From assembly GCA_964517135.1 (NCBI GenBank), contig CAZFBA010000013.1, forward strand, positions 1-64,000: DNA of 64,000 bases, given 5' to 3'. Source of the stretch: CAZFBA01 sp964517135. GTDB lineage: Bacteria; Cyanobacteriota; Vampirovibrionia; JBFMGH01. The translations under genes were made by a program, and so were the position numbers. This document shows, piece after piece, positions 33,578-43,690 of this stretch (positions within the stretch are counted from its first letter, which is position 1; every line of letters begins with the position of its first letter). The notes under the pieces were generated by a model. It was not told the DNA's origin, ran no database searches, and saw only the letters and a program-made list of their open reading frames with translations.

Positions 33578-35945
33578 TGCGGGCTACTTCCAATCCTTTT
33601 TTTGATAATGGTATGCTGAAATAAAATGTGCTGCCTTCTTTAATTTTGCTTTCAACCCATATTTTACCACCATGTGCTTCAACAATATACTTGGATAAAT
33701 ACAGTCCCAATCCGGTACCAACTTTTCTGAGGGTTTTTCCTCCTCTAAAGTATCTTTGAAATAGTGCTTTTTTATCTTTTTCAGATAATCCTGCTCCGTT
33801 ATCTTTTATGCTGACAATTAAAAAATCTCCTTCAGGTTTTAGATTAAACTCTATCAGGCCTTTTTCAGAGGTATGAATGATAGCATTACTTAGCAGGTTG
33901 ATTAAGACTCGTTTGAGTTCCTGTTTATCTCCTGTCACCATCCATGGTTCAGGTGTTTCTTCAAATATTATATTGTGATTCTTATCTTCTGCAAGAGAGA
34001 TTAACTCGTTAATGCTCTCCTTTATAAGTTTGTTCATATTAATTTCACGTTTAACAAGGGTTTGTTTGCCTGATTCATAGCTATAAGTATCAAGAAGGGT
34101 ATTTACCATACGCAGCAGGTCTTTGTTGCTATTAATAAGCTGTTCCACTATATATTTTTGTTTTTCATCCAGTTCACCATAAGAGCCTTTAAGTAAGTAT
34201 TCAAGTGTGTGGACCCCTGCAAGAAGTGGAACACGCAAATCATGAGTGAGAGTTGCGATAAAATTTTCTCTAAGTTCTTCTGTCTCTTTTCTTTCGGTTA
34301 TATCTCTTAAGATAAGTACGTAACTGATAATATTATCTTCCACTATAATTGGTGAATAGCTTATTTCCAGGTCAATATCAGCAATTTTAGCAGATTGATA
34401 ATAACGATTCATTCTGGTTATATCATCAATATTTTTGATAGTCAGGTTATTATCAGGTTTAGCAGTTCCTGTATTGTAGTTTATGATTTCGTAATAGTAT
34501 TTACCGGTAATATTTTCTTCTTTTTCGTTTATCCATTTACATATCAAAGGATTAACAGATGTAATTTTTCTGTCTTTATCCAGTGTCATAATGCCATCAG
34601 CTGAAAAGTTAAATATTGATTCAAGTTTAGTTTTCTGGTCAAGCAAAATCCTGTTGTATTCAAGTATTTCATTTTTTCTAGAATCCAGAGCTTGTGCCAT
34701 TTCATTAATAGAAAGAGCCAGTTCACCTAGTTCGTCTTCCCGTGGTATTTCAAGTGTAAAATGCATATTGCCAGATTGAATACTTTTTACAGCTTCGATC
34801 ATTCTTGAAATAGGTGTAGTGATGTTTTTAGCAAAAAGAAAAGCCAGAATAAGCCCTCCAGCAGCTACCAGCAGTGATACATGTAACATTAAAAGGCTAT
34901 TTTTTGCTTTTAATGATCTGAATATATCTTCTTTCAGCCCTACTATCATAAGGGCAACAGTATCACCATTAAAGTTTTTTATAGGTTCTGAAGCTACCCT
35001 GAACCATTGGTTATTAATAAACTGTTCTCCTCTATAGCTTTGCTCTGATATAATTTTTTTAGTTTTGGATAATTCAAGGCTGCTAACATCAAAAGGTATG
35101 TTAGTATTGGTTGAAATTAGCGTATTAGAAAGAACAATATTAACAGGCACATCAGGAATATCTTTTAATATGTATGATAGATCTTCATTAGAATTGATGA
35201 AGCTACCCACAACAAGATATCCCAGAAGTTTTATGTCTGAGTGACTTTCTTTTTCAGTAGTTTCAGCTTGTTTTTCTTCTGTATTATTATCAGGTGTATT
35301 TAATTCTTGAAGTGTTTCTTCGATCTTTTTTTCAATAACAGGTATAACGACCATTTGTGACAGTAATCCGAAATTATCAGTATTTTGATTTTCAAATTCT
35401 TTTTTTAACACCAGTTTATTGTTCAAGCCAAGAAATTTAATCTGGTTTTTGCATAGAACTTCTGTTCCAAAAGGCTGATTGCCTCTGGATGCCATTGTAA
35501 ACATATTGTCAATACTTGATCTAAAGTCTTCAACGGGGTAAAGAATCAATACTTTATTGTTAACAAGAGAAATAATTCTATCAGATTCTCTTAGTTCAAT
35601 ATTATTGCCTGTTTTATAGAGCACAATATAATCAAGATTGTTAGCCTGTTTTATTTTTTCAAGAACTTTTTCAACTTTATTTAAATTCTTTTCTTTAAGC
35701 ATTAATGTTAGTTCATTAAAGCTATCAGTATTTTTAATGTTTTTATAATTTGTAAAAACCTTTTGATATAAGGCTTGAAGAGATTCAAGTTTTGTCAGAA
35801 GCTCTTGTTCTGACTTTTCATTTAACCCTGAATTAATGATAAACGTTGATGTAAGTGCCAGTATAGCAAGAGGTAAAATTGTTACAAACAGAAAATAAAG
35901 CAAAATACGTGTATTAATGTTTATGTGTATTTTCTTTCTGGCCAT
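33564..35945 (-). CDS. membrane sensor histidine kinase with PAS, HK-B
   Basis: 793 residues. Membrane segment about 14-37, long extracytoplasmic Cache-like sensor to about 345, second segment about 350-373, HAMP about 370-423, PAS about 440-550 (IFNFSADGIMTLDKDRKITS), HisKA with His568 in ATLTHDLRVPLL, and HATPase with VSIKDNGAGLSEKDK and GTGLGLYLSK. Partner RR-B is the next gene. It differs from HK-A by the inserted PAS domain and an unrelated sensor region. Confidence 0.92.
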   Translation of the reverse strand: MARKKIHININTRILLYFLFVTILPLAILALTSTFIINSGLNEKSEQELLTKLESLQALYQKVFTNYKNIKNTDSFNELTLMLKEKNLNKVEKVLEKIKQANNLDYIVLYKTGNNIELRESDRIISLVNNKVLILYPVEDFRSSIDNMFTMASRGNQPFGTEVLCKNQIKFLGLNNKLVLKKEFENQNTDNFGLLSQMVVIPVIEKKIEETLQELNTPDNNTEEKQAETTEKESHSDIKLLGYLVVGSFINSNEDLSYILKDIPDVPVNIVLSNTLISTNTNIPFDVSSLELSKTKKIISEQSYRGEQFINNQWFRVASEPIKNFNGDTVALMIVGLKEDIFRSLKAKNSLLMLHVSLLVAAGGLILAFLFAKNITTPISRMIEAVKSIQSGNMHFTLEIPREDELGELALSINEMAQALDSRKNEILEYNRILLDQKTKLESIFNFSADGIMTLDKDRKITSVNPLICKWINEKEENITGKYYYEIINYNTGTAKPDNNLTIKNIDDITRMNRYYQSAKIADIDLEISYSPIIVEDNIISYVLILRDITERKETEELRENFIATLTHDLRVPLLAGVHTLEYLLKGSYGELDEKQKYIVEQLINSNKDLLRMVNTLLDTYSYESGKQTLVKREINMNKLIKESINELISLAEDKNHNIIFEETPEPWMVTGDKQELKRVLINLLSNAIIHTSEKGLIEFNLKPEGDFLIVSIKDNGAGLSEKDKKALFQRYFRGGKTLRKVGTGLGLYLSKYIVEAHGGKIWVESKIKEGSTFYFSIPLSKKGLEVARNDKT

Positions 35946-36126
35946 TTACGATATATAAATCCTGAATAACTTTATACTAAAAGGGTTTCAATAATCCACT
36001 ATTTTTATAAAACCTTAAAATGGTTAAAAACATAAGAAATTGAATCCCTTTGCAGGAATATTATAAATATTATATAAAAATAAATAAAGCTTTTATTCTA
36101 CCCGGATTAGCTTTTAAGCATCATCA

Positions 36127-36150
36127 AAGGGCACAATGAATATTGTACCC
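36127..36150 (-). terminator. probable terminator of the pseudopilin operon
   Basis: GGG-C-ACAAT (36129-36137) pairs with ATTGT-A-CCC (36142-36150), 4-nt loop; only TTTG follows on the minus strand, so the hairpin is strong but the T tract poor. It is 26 nt after the stop. Confidence 0.45.
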
Positions 36151-36175
36151 CTGGTTAATCATATATAAGGAACAT

Positions 36176-36997
36176 TTAGAAGAATTTTAAGCTTGTATTC
36201 AGGTCAAATGTTAGTCTGGGTGCAATTAAATTTGCTTTGCCAAAGGCTTTATCATATTTATCCATATATCCAGTTGCTGTAAGTGTAAGGTTGTTGAGGC
36301 TTACTGTTTTAACGAAGAATGTACAGTTTGCTGTACCGCTGGTAGCAGATGGATTATATTCTCTGCTATAAGTAACTTCAAATTCTCCGTTCATTGTAAA
36401 GTCTTCTGAAGAAGCATTAAGAGGATTATACACTTTATTAGGTGAGGTAACAGAAGATATTGTCCCGCCATAAGTTGGCATTGAATACGGGCAGTTTGTA
36501 GATGTTGTATCTTTTGGCCAGATGTCAGAGGGTTCGTTATTATCTGTAAAAGGGGTGTTTTCCAATCGAACAAGATAAGTAGAACCAGCACTGGTTACAA
36601 ACTGATATCTGATTGTTTGAAGAGTAACCACAGGGGAAGCCGGGTTATGATTATAGCTTATTTGCCTGAGTATATTGAGTGTATCTCCATCACGGGCTGT
36701 TAGTGGCTGCGTATTTGGATGAGCTCCTCCGCAGGCCTGTTGAACGAAGTATTGTTGATATGTTGAAGGTCCGCCACCGGAATCACTCAACCATACTGCC
36801 AGTGCAGATCTCATATCATGTCTTAGATCATCCTGTATCTGGTTAAAAACATGATCCTGATAACCTAGAGTCTGCTGGGTTCTGTTAAAATCAATTGCTT
36901 TTATTGATAGGTTGGTTACACCAATACTAACAATAGTGAATATACCCATGACAATTAAGATTTCAAGTAGTGATACACCTTTTGATTTTGTAGCCAT
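36176..36997 (-). CDS. pseudopilin (prepilin with N-methylation motif)
   Basis: 273 residues. Leader MATKSKG then VSLLEILIVMGIFTIVSIGV: class-III prepilin cleavage after Gly7 with Glu at +5, and a hydrophobic helix. The soluble part is long and has a cysteine pair (QQACGG, TNCPYS). Large minor pseudopilins of type II secretion or type IV pili (GspJ/PilW-like) have this size. GGAGG lies 6 nt upstream. It follows a smaller pseudopilin by 18 nt. Confidence 0.85.
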   Translation of the reverse strand: MATKSKGVSLLEILIVMGIFTIVSIGVTNLSIKAIDFNRTQQTLGYQDHVFNQIQDDLRHDMRSALAVWLSDSGGGPSTYQQYFVQQACGGAHPNTQPLTARDGDTLNILRQISYNHNPASPVVTLQTIRYQFVTSAGSTYLVRLENTPFTDNNEPSDIWPKDTTSTNCPYSMPTYGGTISSVTSPNKVYNPLNASSEDFTMNGEFEVTYSREYNPSATSGTANCTFFVKTVSLNNLTLTATGYMDKYDKAFGKANLIAPRLTFDLNTSLKFF

Positions 36998-37015
36998 TAT
37001 ATTACCTCCGGCTGG

Positions 37016-37459
37016 TTACATTCGTTCCAGGTCACCTGAACCGTTTACCTGATACCTCGTAAAATTCGTTATAGCTGTAATATGGACAGTTCCATTGTTT
37101 TGTAATGTTAGCGTTGCTGTTCTCTGGTTACCTCCCTGAGATTGAATAGTTACACCTACAGTATTGAGACCTGTTGCAGCTACAGCAACCTCTGAACCAA
37201 AGGCACCCTGTGTTAAACTAATAACGTCATTCAAGTTTGTACCTGCAGCCCCGGGATCTCTAAGGCTGGCATACGGAAGACCTCTGTTTAAAGCTGCTGT
37301 TAGAGACATCTCAATATCAGATGCTATTGACCGTACTGTTTCTGCATCGGCGTCTTCGTTAAGAGCGAAGAACCTGGGGGCAGCTAGGCCGGCAAGAATA
37401 CCTAATATGACTAATACTAATGCAACTTCTAATAATGTTACGCCTTTTTCTTTTCTCAT
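37016..37459 (-). CDS. type IV pilin-like protein
   Basis: 147 residues from ATG 37459 (MRKEKG then VTLLEVALVLVILGILAGLAAP): cleavage after Gly, Glu at +5, classical pilin helix. Ser/Thr/Asn-rich beta domain follows (NRGLPYASLRDPG, TLTLQNNGTVHITAI). Frames starting earlier (37480 ATG, 37510 GTG) exist but lack a better ribosome site; ATG 37459 has AGAGGA about 13 nt upstream. First gene of the pseudopilin pair. Confidence 0.8.
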   Translation of the reverse strand: MRKEKGVTLLEVALVLVILGILAGLAAPRFFALNEDADAETVRSIASDIEMSLTAALNRGLPYASLRDPGAAGTNLNDVISLTQGAFGSEVAVAATGLNTVGVTIQSQGGNQRTATLTLQNNGTVHITAITNFTRYQVNGSGDLERM

Positions 37460-37797
37460 AATGGTTTTAGTCCTCTTCATTCGGTTAGATGATTGATCTA
37501 AAACTCCCACTATTACTTATTTTCGGTTTGTTCTTGCAAAACTTTAAGGACTTTTTTCATTTCTTATTAAATTTAACCTTGTTTTTGTTGATTTTAAATA
37601 AATCAGACTTATATTATCTGTTTTTCTGATAACTTCTAATGTAGTTATTCTATTCAATTCAGTTCACCTCTACTGTATAATATATTACTTTTTTGAAATT
37701 AATTTCTACTGTTTTTAACTGAGGGATTTTTAAATACATTTTGTTTAAAATATATTAAGTTACTTTTTTTTCAAATATCATTAATTAATTCTCGCTG
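37460..37797. other. divergent promoter region, nothing further recognised
   Basis: About 340 AT-rich nt between the pilin-like gene (minus) and HK-C (plus). No repeat or clear operator is seen. Confidence 0.3.
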
Positions 37798-39537
37798 ATG
37801 AATAAATTCTTTAAACCTTCAATACAAAACAAAATGCTTATTGCTATTCTACCTTTGCTCTTTATTCAGGTAGTTATTGTTGGTGGCATAACCCTTTTCT
37901 TTGCCCTGCAAGAGTTTAATGCTAATGTTAACCAGTTTTTACAACAACGGGAAAACGATATACTTACAATATCAGAAAACCCTGACATTTTAAATTATCT
38001 TCAAAATATACACTATGAGCTTGAAGATGAAGCTGTTATCTATAAAAACAATCTGGAAGACCTTTTTGAGAAACTGGTAAAGCGCTCAGAACCTGATCAA
38101 GAATCTATCTATAAAAAAATTGTTTTTATTGATAGCCAGGGAAAAGAAATCGCCAAAAAAGATAACGAAAATCAGCTAACCATATATAAAAATGTTACCA
38201 GTGAAGATTATTTTAATAAAGCAAAAGAACTTGAAGAAAACAAAATCATCAAAGAAAAAGTATCAAAAGATTTAATGCTTATTTATTCACCTCTATATCT
38301 TGATAAAGATGGTAATGGCGAAACAGAATTTAGTGGTGTTCTTCTTATTAAATCAATATATCCGCTTGATGAATTTAAAAAAGCAACTATAATAAGTAGT
38401 TTGCTGACAGCTATTCTTGTTATTATAGGTATAGCTATACTTTACTCAACAATCAGAGTAGTAAAGAAGCTTGTTGAGCCTATTCATGAGCTTGTTGATG
38501 CAACAAACTCATTATCAATGGGAAATCTCAATGTCAGGGCTCACATTGAATCAAGAGATGAAATAGGACAACTCGCAGATTCATTCAACCGCATGGCAGA
38601 CGATCTCAAGACAAATATTAACGAACTCGAAGAATACAAAAATGAACTGGAAATTAAAGTTGCACAGCGTACTAATGAACTGGAAAAAAGCAATCAGGAT
38701 CTTTCAGAAGCTTATAAAGAACTTAAATCTACTCAGGCACAACTGATTCATTCAGAAAAAATGGCTTCTTTAGGTCAGCTTGTTGCTGGAGTGGCCCACG
38801 AACTCAATAATCCTATTAACTTTATCTATGGAAATATGCCCCACCTCAAAAATTATATAGGAGATATCAAGGCTGTTCTCAACAGGTTCGAGCAATCAAG
38901 CATAGATACAACCGATAAAGACCAAATAGAAAAACTTAAAAAAGATGTCAACTGGGAATTTATTTTGCCAGACCTTGATGTAATGATAAAAGATTGCCAT
39001 AATGGTGCCCAGCGTGCAAAAGACATTGTGCAGGATCTCAAAAACTTCTCAAGACTGGGCGAAGCTGAATTCAAATATGCTGATATACATTTCGGTATAG
39101 ATAGTACCCTGAACCTTCTTGCTAACTATTTCAAAAACAAAATCAAAATCGAAAAAGACTATGCAGACTTCGGCAAGATAGAATGTTACCCTGAACAGCT
39201 TAATCAGGTATTCATGAACCTGCTTTCAAATGCTGCTCAGGCAATGCCAAAAGAAAAAATTGAATCCGGCGAAGCTACAATCTGGATCACTACACGAATA
39301 TACAATAACAGCCTCCAGATAACCATCGAAGATAACGCCACAGGCATACCAGAAGAAGACCTCAAAAAGGTTTTTGATCCATTCTATACCACAAAACCCG
39401 TCGGAGAAGGCACAGGACTGGGCTTAAGCATCACATACGGCATTATAGAAAAACACGGCGGCTCAATCAATGTGGAAAGTCAGACCGGCAAGGGAACCAG
39501 GTTTATTATAGAGTTACCTGTTAAACAACAAACTTAA
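37798..39537 (+). CDS. membrane sensor histidine kinase HK-C
   Basis: 579 residues. Membrane segment about 12-38, extracytoplasmic Cache-like region (about 40-195), second segment about 197-218, HAMP about 218-270, coiled coil, HisKA with His334 in AGVAHELNNPINFIYG, and a full HATPase (NAAQAMP, DNATGIPEEDL, GEGTGLGLSI). The NtrB/ATOS-like H-box differs from HK-A and HK-B. No DNA-binding regulator is adjacent; the next gene is a receiver-kinase hybrid. Confidence 0.92.
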   Translation: MNKFFKPSIQNKMLIAILPLLFIQVVIVGGITLFFALQEFNANVNQFLQQRENDILTISENPDILNYLQNIHYELEDEAVIYKNNLEDLFEKLVKRSEPDQESIYKKIVFIDSQGKEIAKKDNENQLTIYKNVTSEDYFNKAKELEENKIIKEKVSKDLMLIYSPLYLDKDGNGETEFSGVLLIKSIYPLDEFKKATIISSLLTAILVIIGIAILYSTIRVVKKLVEPIHELVDATNSLSMGNLNVRAHIESRDEIGQLADSFNRMADDLKTNINELEEYKNELEIKVAQRTNELEKSNQDLSEAYKELKSTQAQLIHSEKMASLGQLVAGVAHELNNPINFIYGNMPHLKNYIGDIKAVLNRFEQSSIDTTDKDQIEKLKKDVNWEFILPDLDVMIKDCHNGAQRAKDIVQDLKNFSRLGEAEFKYADIHFGIDSTLNLLANYFKNKIKIEKDYADFGKIECYPEQLNQVFMNLLSNAAQAMPKEKIESGEATIWITTRIYNNSLQITIEDNATGIPEEDLKKVFDPFYTTKPVGEGTGLGLSITYGIIEKHGGSINVESQTGKGTRFIIELPVKQQT

Positions 39538-39692
39538 ACCTGCCATACAACTTATTATGCACAAATACTCAGACAAAACCTGAAAACAATTTAATTTTTT
39601 CTGGCTTATAGTAAAATTTTATATTAACAGGGATATTGATTTTAATCATAACCGACTGAAAGCATTCTAAAAAGACATAACTGGGATATAAC

Positions 39693-40805
39693 ATGGCTAA
39701 ATATAAGATATTAATTGTTGATGACGAAGAAGAAAACCTGAATCTACTCAGAAGAACCTTTATTAGAGACTATCAGGTTCTTACTGCATCAAACGCCAGA
39801 GATGCTTTAAAAATGCTTGACGACAACCCTGAGGTATGCCTGATTATTTCAGATCAGCGTATGGCAGGGATGACCGGTACAGAGCTTTTTAAGGAAGTAG
39901 TAGATAAAAATCTTGATTTAATAAAGATTTTACTCACTGCCTATACGGATGTTGAAGCTCTTGTCGATGCAATCAATACTGGAAGGGTTTATAAATACAT
40001 CACAAAGCCCTGGGACCCTGAAGAATTTAAAATTACTGTAAGAAGAGCTATTGAAGTCTATGAACTCACACAGGAAAATAAACAACTGCTAAAAGATCTG
40101 GCCCGAAAAAATGCTGAATTAAAGAAAATGAAAGACTATACAGATGAACGTGTAGAAGAAGAACGACTGAGAATCTCAAGAGAACTTCATGACGATATCT
40201 GTCAGTCACTGGCCAGCCTTAATTTAAGTATGGAAATAGCCCTCAGATACTTGAAACCCGGCATTGATCAGGATAACGTTGACCAGATTAAAGACAATAT
40301 GCTGACTATGAGAGAACAGATTAAATCCACATCTCAGAGAGTCAGAAGAATTAGCATGGATCTAAGACCCGCTGAACTAGACAGTCTTGGCTTTGTGCCT
40401 ACCATTGAACAGTTTATTAATAGATATAAAAAATATGAAGATACCCCTGAAGTAGATTTAATAGTTGAAGGCAGCATCGTCAGCCTTCCTCAAAAGCTTG
40501 AACTGGCAATGTTTAGACTTGTTCAAGAATGCCTGAACAACATCAAAAAACACGCTCAAGCAAGCCTTGTAACCATTAAACTAAATTTTATGGATGAAAC
40601 CCTTAAAATTATTGTAACAGATAATGGAAAAGGGTTTGAGATACCTGATAACTTCAATCAACTGCTTCAAGATGGTCACCTAGGACTTATAGGAATGCAG
40701 GAAAGAGTATCTCAATTTAACGGAATACTCAATATTACTTCTTCTTCTGGCCATGGCACAACCATAGATGTATCTGTCAGAAGCACAGGAGGAACATTTG
40801 AATAA
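39693..40805 (+). CDS. receiver + HisKA_3 histidine kinase hybrid
   Basis: 370 residues, soluble. Receiver 1-120 with DDEEE (10-14), Asp54 in IISDQRMAG and Lys105 in YITKPWDP; then a coiled coil and a HisKA_3 dimerisation domain with His166 in SRELHDDICQSL, of the NarX/LiaS/DesK class, and HATPase (NNIKKHAQAS, DNGKGFEI, GHLGLIGMQERV). HisKA_3 kinases normally phosphorylate NarL-type regulators, of which this window has two (RR-A, RR-B). So HK-C to this protein to a NarL-type regulator is a plausible relay, unproved. Confidence 0.9.
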   Translation: MAKYKILIVDDEEENLNLLRRTFIRDYQVLTASNARDALKMLDDNPEVCLIISDQRMAGMTGTELFKEVVDKNLDLIKILLTAYTDVEALVDAINTGRVYKYITKPWDPEEFKITVRRAIEVYELTQENKQLLKDLARKNAELKKMKDYTDERVEEERLRISRELHDDICQSLASLNLSMEIALRYLKPGIDQDNVDQIKDNMLTMREQIKSTSQRVRRISMDLRPAELDSLGFVPTIEQFINRYKKYEDTPEVDLIVEGSIVSLPQKLELAMFRLVQECLNNIKKHAQASLVTIKLNFMDETLKIIVTDNGKGFEIPDNFNQLLQDGHLGLIGMQERVSQFNGILNITSSSGHGTTIDVSVRSTGGTFE

Positions 40806-41293
40806 TAAAGACCAAAGATTTTAATTATTAACTCTTTAATGCTTCTATTGAGATCTCTGAATAATTTAAAAGTTCACAGATTCAAGTCCCTGTTTTTGCT
40901 GGAATCTATAATTTCTTAATTAATCAGAGATTCCTATTATTTATCTATCAAATATTCTTGAGAATTTAAAAACTGGTTTCACTATTAAAATCTGCTGCCT
41001 GCGTTCCTAAAAGGTTAAGAAAGCTAACAATATGTATAGTTTTGTAATATTAATTATTATAAATCTTTTTGATTGTTTTTATACAGATAGGATTTATTAA
41101 ATATATCTAAATTATTACAAAAATATATACTTCTAAGTAATTATACTTAGGCACTGGTACATGATACTCATTTAATTATGGCAATAAATAATTTAACATT
41201 TAAATATGGAAAGTTTATTATAATCCCCTAATGAAGCCTTAAATTTTCCAGAGCAATTGTTATTCATTTATTGATTTCCAGGAGGAGGAATTT
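40806..41293. other. intergenic region with R1 remnant
   Basis: About 490 nt. R1 remnant at 40847-40934; the rest is AT-rich. A 22-codon frame near 41031 is hydrophobic but lacks a convincing ribosome site. Confidence 0.4.
40847..40934 (+). repeat. R1 repeat, diverged copy
   Basis: 40847-40886 are identical (40 nt) to bases 36-75 of the window on the opposite strand. It ends with ATCAGAGATTCCT, one substitution from the right terminal repeat of the full copy; the left terminal repeat is lost. Confidence 0.75.
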
Positions 41294-41533
41294 ATGTACG
41301 GGATGTACGGATCATCAGTTGAATCAGTAGGTTCAGGAGCCGCTAATCCATTCATAAAAAAACCTCAAGGAGTAGAGAGCTCAAACCCATTCACAGCTAA
41401 TAGAGTAGAGGACAAGACTAATCAAAGTGGACAGAATCCGTTTGATTTTCAGGCCAATGGTTTAAACAACAATGATCAGGCCCTGAAACACAAAATGGAA
41501 GTTAATCAATCATCTTTTGCCGCACTGGGCTAA
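41294..41533 (+). CDS. 79-residue protein with three NPF motifs
   Basis: ATG after AGGAGGAGGAATTT. Low-complexity, Asn/Gln/Ser-rich sequence with NPF at NPFIKK, NPFTAN and NPFDFQ. NPF is the ligand of EH domains in eukaryotes and is unusual in bacteria; here it could be a spacing motif. Its 3' end overlaps the endonuclease gene on the other strand by 24 nt. No family recognised. Confidence 0.6.
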   Translation: MYGMYGSSVESVGSGAANPFIKKPQGVESSNPFTANRVEDKTNQSGQNPFDFQANGLNNNDQALKHKMEVNQSSFAALG

Positions 41534-42364
41534 CTTGCTATAATCTGTAGCCAGAAGCTGAGTATCCTCTTCGATATTTGGGCTTTCACAAATGATGGTT
41601 CCAGTAACTTCGAAGTCATGGAGTGCTTTGAGTAACTCTTTGTATTTCAGGTCGGAATCATTCAGGTTGAGGTGTCTTTTTTCACCCTTGGCGGAATATT
41701 CTATTCCGGCGACATGGCCGTGAAAATTTTTCAATGCCTTTTCACCAAGCTCGTTGCCGAGAGTTTCAAGTGTCTTTGCGAAGTTATCATAGCCATTTAA
41801 GCCATTCACACGTGCGTGCATATGTGAAAAGTCTACACACGGCATAACCATATCAATTTCTTTCGACAGCCGTATAAGCTCATCCAGAGAGCCAAACTGG
41901 GTTGCCTTGCCTGTAGTTTCAGGCCTGACCCATATTTTGATATTTTCGCTTTTTAGTGTTTGGATGATATCTTCGAGTGCGATTTTAATACATTTGTATA
42001 CTTTATCTGGATCCTGCCCCAGGTAGAAACCTGCATGAAAAGTAATGCTATAACCGCCGCATTCCAGTGCTTTTCTTGCTGTGTCAAGTATTCTGATTTT
42101 GCTGGCTTCGATTTTTTCTTCTTCTACAGCATTAAGATTAATGTAATATGGGCCATGGGCAGTAATTAACATATTGTTTTGTTCTGCAAATTCTTTAATC
42201 TGGGGTACATATTCATTCTTTATCTTTACCCCGTGAACAAATTCAATTTCCATGCCCGTAATACCACGCTCAAGATTGTATTTTAGACCCTCTATATAAC
42301 CTTTTTTCTTCACTGCTAGAGGTATACCGGCTGTTGCAAAGTGAAGTTTTTCAGGTTTTATCAT
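41510..42364 (-). CDS. endonuclease IV-like AP endonuclease / TIM-barrel isomerase
   Basis: 284 residues, AP_endonuc_2 TIM barrel. Metal ligands in order: ITAHGPYYINL, ITFHAGF, RPETTG, PCVDFSHMHAR, HGHVAGI, ICESP. These match the Zn cluster of Nfo, which cuts at abasic sites in base excision repair. The chain is about the length of E. coli Nfo (285). GGAGGAAAGT precedes ATG 42364. Confidence 0.85.
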   Translation of the reverse strand: MIKPEKLHFATAGIPLAVKKKGYIEGLKYNLERGITGMEIEFVHGVKIKNEYVPQIKEFAEQNNMLITAHGPYYINLNAVEEEKIEASKIRILDTARKALECGGYSITFHAGFYLGQDPDKVYKCIKIALEDIIQTLKSENIKIWVRPETTGKATQFGSLDELIRLSKEIDMVMPCVDFSHMHARVNGLNGYDNFAKTLETLGNELGEKALKNFHGHVAGIEYSAKGEKRHLNLNDSDLKYKELLKALHDFEVTGTIICESPNIEEDTQLLATDYSKLAQCGKR

Positions 42365-42409
42365 ACTTTCCTCCAGGAGGGATGTTAAAAATCCGGGTTT
42401 AAGTGTCTG

Positions 42410-42919
42410 TTATTTTTCCTGAGCTGCTAAAAGAGCTTCTAACAGGCGTTTACCTGCTCCTTTTGATTCTTCTGTAATCTTTTGTATTGTATTTTGATGG
42501 TTGAAAACAGCCTCAGAAAATGCATCCAGAGCTTGTGACAATTTAAACGATAGTTGTTCAGGCATAGACTTTCTATCCATATTGATAGTGAAGGCTGTTG
42601 TTACGTTCTGATCAACTACACTGAAGACCCTGCCATCAAGATCATCAGCTACGATGAATTTGAAACTATCAGTTTCTACAATTCCTTTATCGACATCAAC
42701 TTTTGTTGCACCTTTCTTTAGAACCTTTTCAGCAAGTGATAAAATTAGCATATCAAAACCGCTGGTGGTTTCCTGTTTACCTTCTCTGGAGTACAGTTGT
42801 CCGTTAAAAGCTGGTGCTGATTTAGGGTTAATTTTTTGGGGGGTGTTTGGGCTTGCCGGGGGGTTAATTTGAGAATATTGTGTTGTTTTAAAATGGTGAC
42901 TCCCTGTTACATGCATCAT
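42410..42919 (-). CDS. hypothetical protein with AFNG motif
   Basis: 169 residues from ATG 42919, chosen because AGAAGGACAAA precedes it (a frame from 42994 lacks a ribosome site). Disordered, proline-rich start (INPPASPNTPQKINPKSAPAF), AFNGQLYSRE motif, then an alpha/beta region (FDMLILSLAEKVLKKG; KFIVADDLDGRVFSVVD) and an amphipathic C terminus. No known family; possibly secreted or surface related like the SFAG proteins. Confidence 0.55.
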   Translation of the reverse strand: MMHVTGSHHFKTTQYSQINPPASPNTPQKINPKSAPAFNGQLYSREGKQETTSGFDMLILSLAEKVLKKGATKVDVDKGIVETDSFKFIVADDLDGRVFSVVDQNVTTAFTINMDRKSMPEQLSFKLSQALDAFSEAVFNHQNTIQKITEESKGAGKRLLEALLAAQEK

Positions 42920-43432
42920 TTTGTCCTTCTTATATTTAATTGTTTGAGACATTATTACCTGAAAACAGAACAAATTAAAGCATATTTTTTGCATAAATTG
43001 CCTGATAGAGGCTTCTTTCTCTTTTGTATACCGAAAAAAGACGCCCGGGGTGATTATTTAAAATAGTATTACAATTGCAATATTTCTTAAGAAAAAGTGT
43101 ATTTTGCACAATAATACATATATATTATCATCCAACAAACCCAATAAGAGATTTTATTCAGGTATCCGGTAGATTTTTTCTATTAATAACCATTCTTTTT
43201 GCACTTAATATAGTCAGGAACCAGAAAAAAACTTTTCTTCTTAAAATATACCCCTTATTTTCCGGCACAGAACAGGTGAAATAGTTATTTAGACTAAATC
43301 TTACAGAAAAAATCAAATGCTCCCTGAATTAAGACACAGTATCCTCAAAATTGACTCTACGGAAAACATTAACAAACAAAGCACTCTTAAATAAACAAGT
43401 TATTCCTTTTTAGGATGCTTATTCTTTAACTG

Positions 43433-43460
43433 CTACCGGCTTCTCACCGGTAGTTTTTTT
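43433..43460 (+). terminator. Rho-independent terminator with no upstream gene
   Basis: CTACCGG (43433-43439) pairs with CCGGTAG (43447-43453), 7-nt loop, then TTTTTTT. No plus-strand gene lies within 800 nt upstream, which suggests a small RNA or read-through stop. Confidence 0.8.
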
Positions 43461-43690
43461 ATTTTACGCTTCACAGTCATAACAACATTTACATACCCTG
43501 GTTTTTCTTTCACCCACCACCTGAAAGCCAGTGTCGTTATCTGCTAATTCCACGACATCATCAACTTTACAGGAATACTACAAGCCTACAAAAGCCTATA
43601 ACAGGTAACAATGTTGTTTTTAGAATGCCGGTATTCCATTTTTCCATGACATAGCTAAATTAGCTAAACGAAGAATTCAGAAAACATTGA

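Noticed and set aside
41031..41099. 22-codon hydrophobic frame
   Set aside because: Ribosome site weak and in an AT-rich gap; not callable.
43075..43284. 69-codon frame in the 43-kb gap
   Set aside because: TTG start without ribosome site, AT-driven composition; not called, though the terminator at 43433 leaves room for an RNA.
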